NCBI GenBank assembly: GCA_016181905.1
Contig: JACOYM010000076.1
Span: forward strand, 1-13,579
Source of the DNA: Candidatus Pacearchaeota archaeon
GTDB taxonomy: Archaea > Nanobdellota > Nanobdellia > Pacearchaeales > GW2011-AR1
Direction of reading: 5' to 3'
Length of the DNA stretch: 13,579 nt
Position numbers and translations under genes: made by a program. Positions 13,036-13,579 of this stretch are shown piece after piece (the stretch's first letter is position 1; each line of letters starts with the position of its first letter). The notes under the pieces are model-generated. The model made no database searches. It worked only from the letters and a program-made list of their open reading frames with translations, and was not told where the DNA came from.

Positions 13036-13046
13036 GATTTATAAAG
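13036..13046. promoter_or_regulatory. Shared bidirectional TATA box
   Basis: TTTATAAA (13038-13045) is its own reverse complement. Its centre at 13041.5 is 25.5 bp from the A of the start codon at 13016 on the minus strand and 25.5 bp from that at 13067 on the plus strand. A-rich BRE-like sequence flanks both sides, and the 10-bp word ATAAAGATTT occurs twice in tandem (13031-13050). No other good TATA box lies between the two genes. Confidence 0.65.
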
Positions 13047-13066
13047 ATTTTATATTACAAGGTTTT

Positions 13067-13579
13067 ATGAAAGTCTTAATAAAGGTGTTTATAGTTCTAG
13101 CAATAGTTTTAGTGTTGGTTATTGCAGTATTCTTAATTAAGCCATTCATTAACGGGATTAATGGGGCGCCGACAAAATCAACGCAAACAGCCACAACTCC
13201 AGCGACACCTATAACTTATTCCAATATTGAACAGCAGCTTTCCCAAAATTCAATGGTAAAGGCATTGCCGGATGATGCTGCTCTTTTGCTGAGGTTTTAT
13301 AATTTTGGCACAGGCGAGAGGCAGTGGGAAAAATCATATGTTTTGAAAAAGGCATATGTGAAAGAGATGAAAGAGGGCGCAGCAGAGAACGAGAAAACAG
13401 ATATAATTCTTTCAATGCATTCAAAATACCTGAAAAAGCTTACAAACAGAAATCTTTGCTCTGTAATCAAGAATGCAAAGGCGAATGGAGATTTGGGCTT
13501 TGACACAGCATTGTCAACAGCGCAGCTGCTCTGGAAAAAAGGCTCTGCAACTTTAACTTTTGATATTATAGGAATATTG
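13067..13579 (+). CDS. Small membrane-anchored protein, paralogue of the gene at 1442 (open at right edge)
   Basis: The frame is open from the ATG at 13067 to the last base, 171 codons. A hydrophobic segment at residues 3-25 anchors the protein, followed by a Thr/Ala/Pro-rich linker (about 34-47) and the same domain as in the gene at 1442: P-I-T-Y-x-N-I-E, F-Y-N-F-x-T-G, E-K-S-Y-V-L-K, L-S-M-H-S-K-Y, N-L-C-S-x-I-K and L-L-W-K. It has a three-residue insertion before G-A-A. The relative ends 17 residues from the start of L-L-W-K, and this copy is already 18 residues past it, so the true stop probably lies just beyond the window. The linker is of different sequence in the two paralogues while the domain is conserved, which points to selection on the domain. 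Function is unknown; an SCP2-like lipid-binding fold is only a visual guess. Confidence 0.78.
   Translation, partial: MKVLIKVFIVLAIVLVLVIAVFLIKPFINGINGAPTKSTQTATTPATPITYSNIEQQLSQNSMVKALPDDAALLLRFYNFGTGERQWEKSYVLKKAYVKEMKEGAAENEKTDIILSMHSKYLKKLTNRNLCSVIKNAKANGDLGFDTALSTAQLLWKKGSATLTFDIIGIL

Overview
The window looks like a piece of a small-genome archaeon, most plausibly a DPANN lineage of the Woesearchaeota/Pacearchaeota kind. The evidence is an archaeal/eukaryotic-type tryptophanyl-tRNA synthetase, archaeal pilin-like proteins with class III signal peptides, BRE/TATA promoters set about 25 bp upstream of leaderless start codons, AGA/AGG-rich arginine codons and AT-rich intergenic DNA. The assignment to a lineage is an inference from gene content and style, not from a phylogeny.

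Layout. 1-1252 (minus, cut by the left edge): a membrane-anchored surface protein with about 93-residue Ig-like repeats and a very high density of N-glycosylation sequons. 1442-1942 (plus): a small membrane-anchored protein whose paralogue lies at the right edge (13067 onward). 2122-3365 (plus): a type IV toxin-antitoxin pair of the AbiE kind, toxin gene first, preceded by a perfect 10-bp inverted repeat that brackets a TATA-like sequence. 3493-3663 (minus): a possible 56-residue protein. 3775-4034 (plus): an SRP (7S) RNA gene, recognised by its helix 8 motif and by base-paired helices 1, 3 and 5; no separate helix 6 is apparent. 4059-4925 (plus): an unrecognised 288-residue protein.

4980-6310 (plus): a compact operon of two pilin-like/class III signal-peptide proteins and a small four-cysteine protein. 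6327-7223 (minus): HtpX membrane protease. 7379-8539 (minus): TrpRS. 8648-11372 (plus): a 692-residue receptor-like protein (signal peptide, extracellular beta-rich region, one membrane helix, cytoplasmic cyclase-like domain that appears to have lost its metal-binding residues) overlapping a HAD phosphatase gene. 11460-13016 (minus): a PP-loop tRNA-thiolation family enzyme with an NFACT-R-like tail, followed 24 bp downstream by a shortened TtuA/Ncs6-like protein in which the PP-loop has decayed and most of the ATP-binding domain is missing.

Themes. Much of the window serves the cell envelope and protein export: SRP RNA, pilin-like proteins, Ig-repeat surface protein, HtpX quality control, receptor-like protein and the two anchored paralogues. 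The rest is translation (TrpRS, tRNA thiolation pair) and one probably acquired toxin-antitoxin module of lower GC content. Most genes have their own TATA box at a nearly fixed distance from the start codon. The last two genes share a single palindromic TATA box placed exactly midway between their divergent start codons. No CRISPR array, transposase, tRNA or rRNA was seen.
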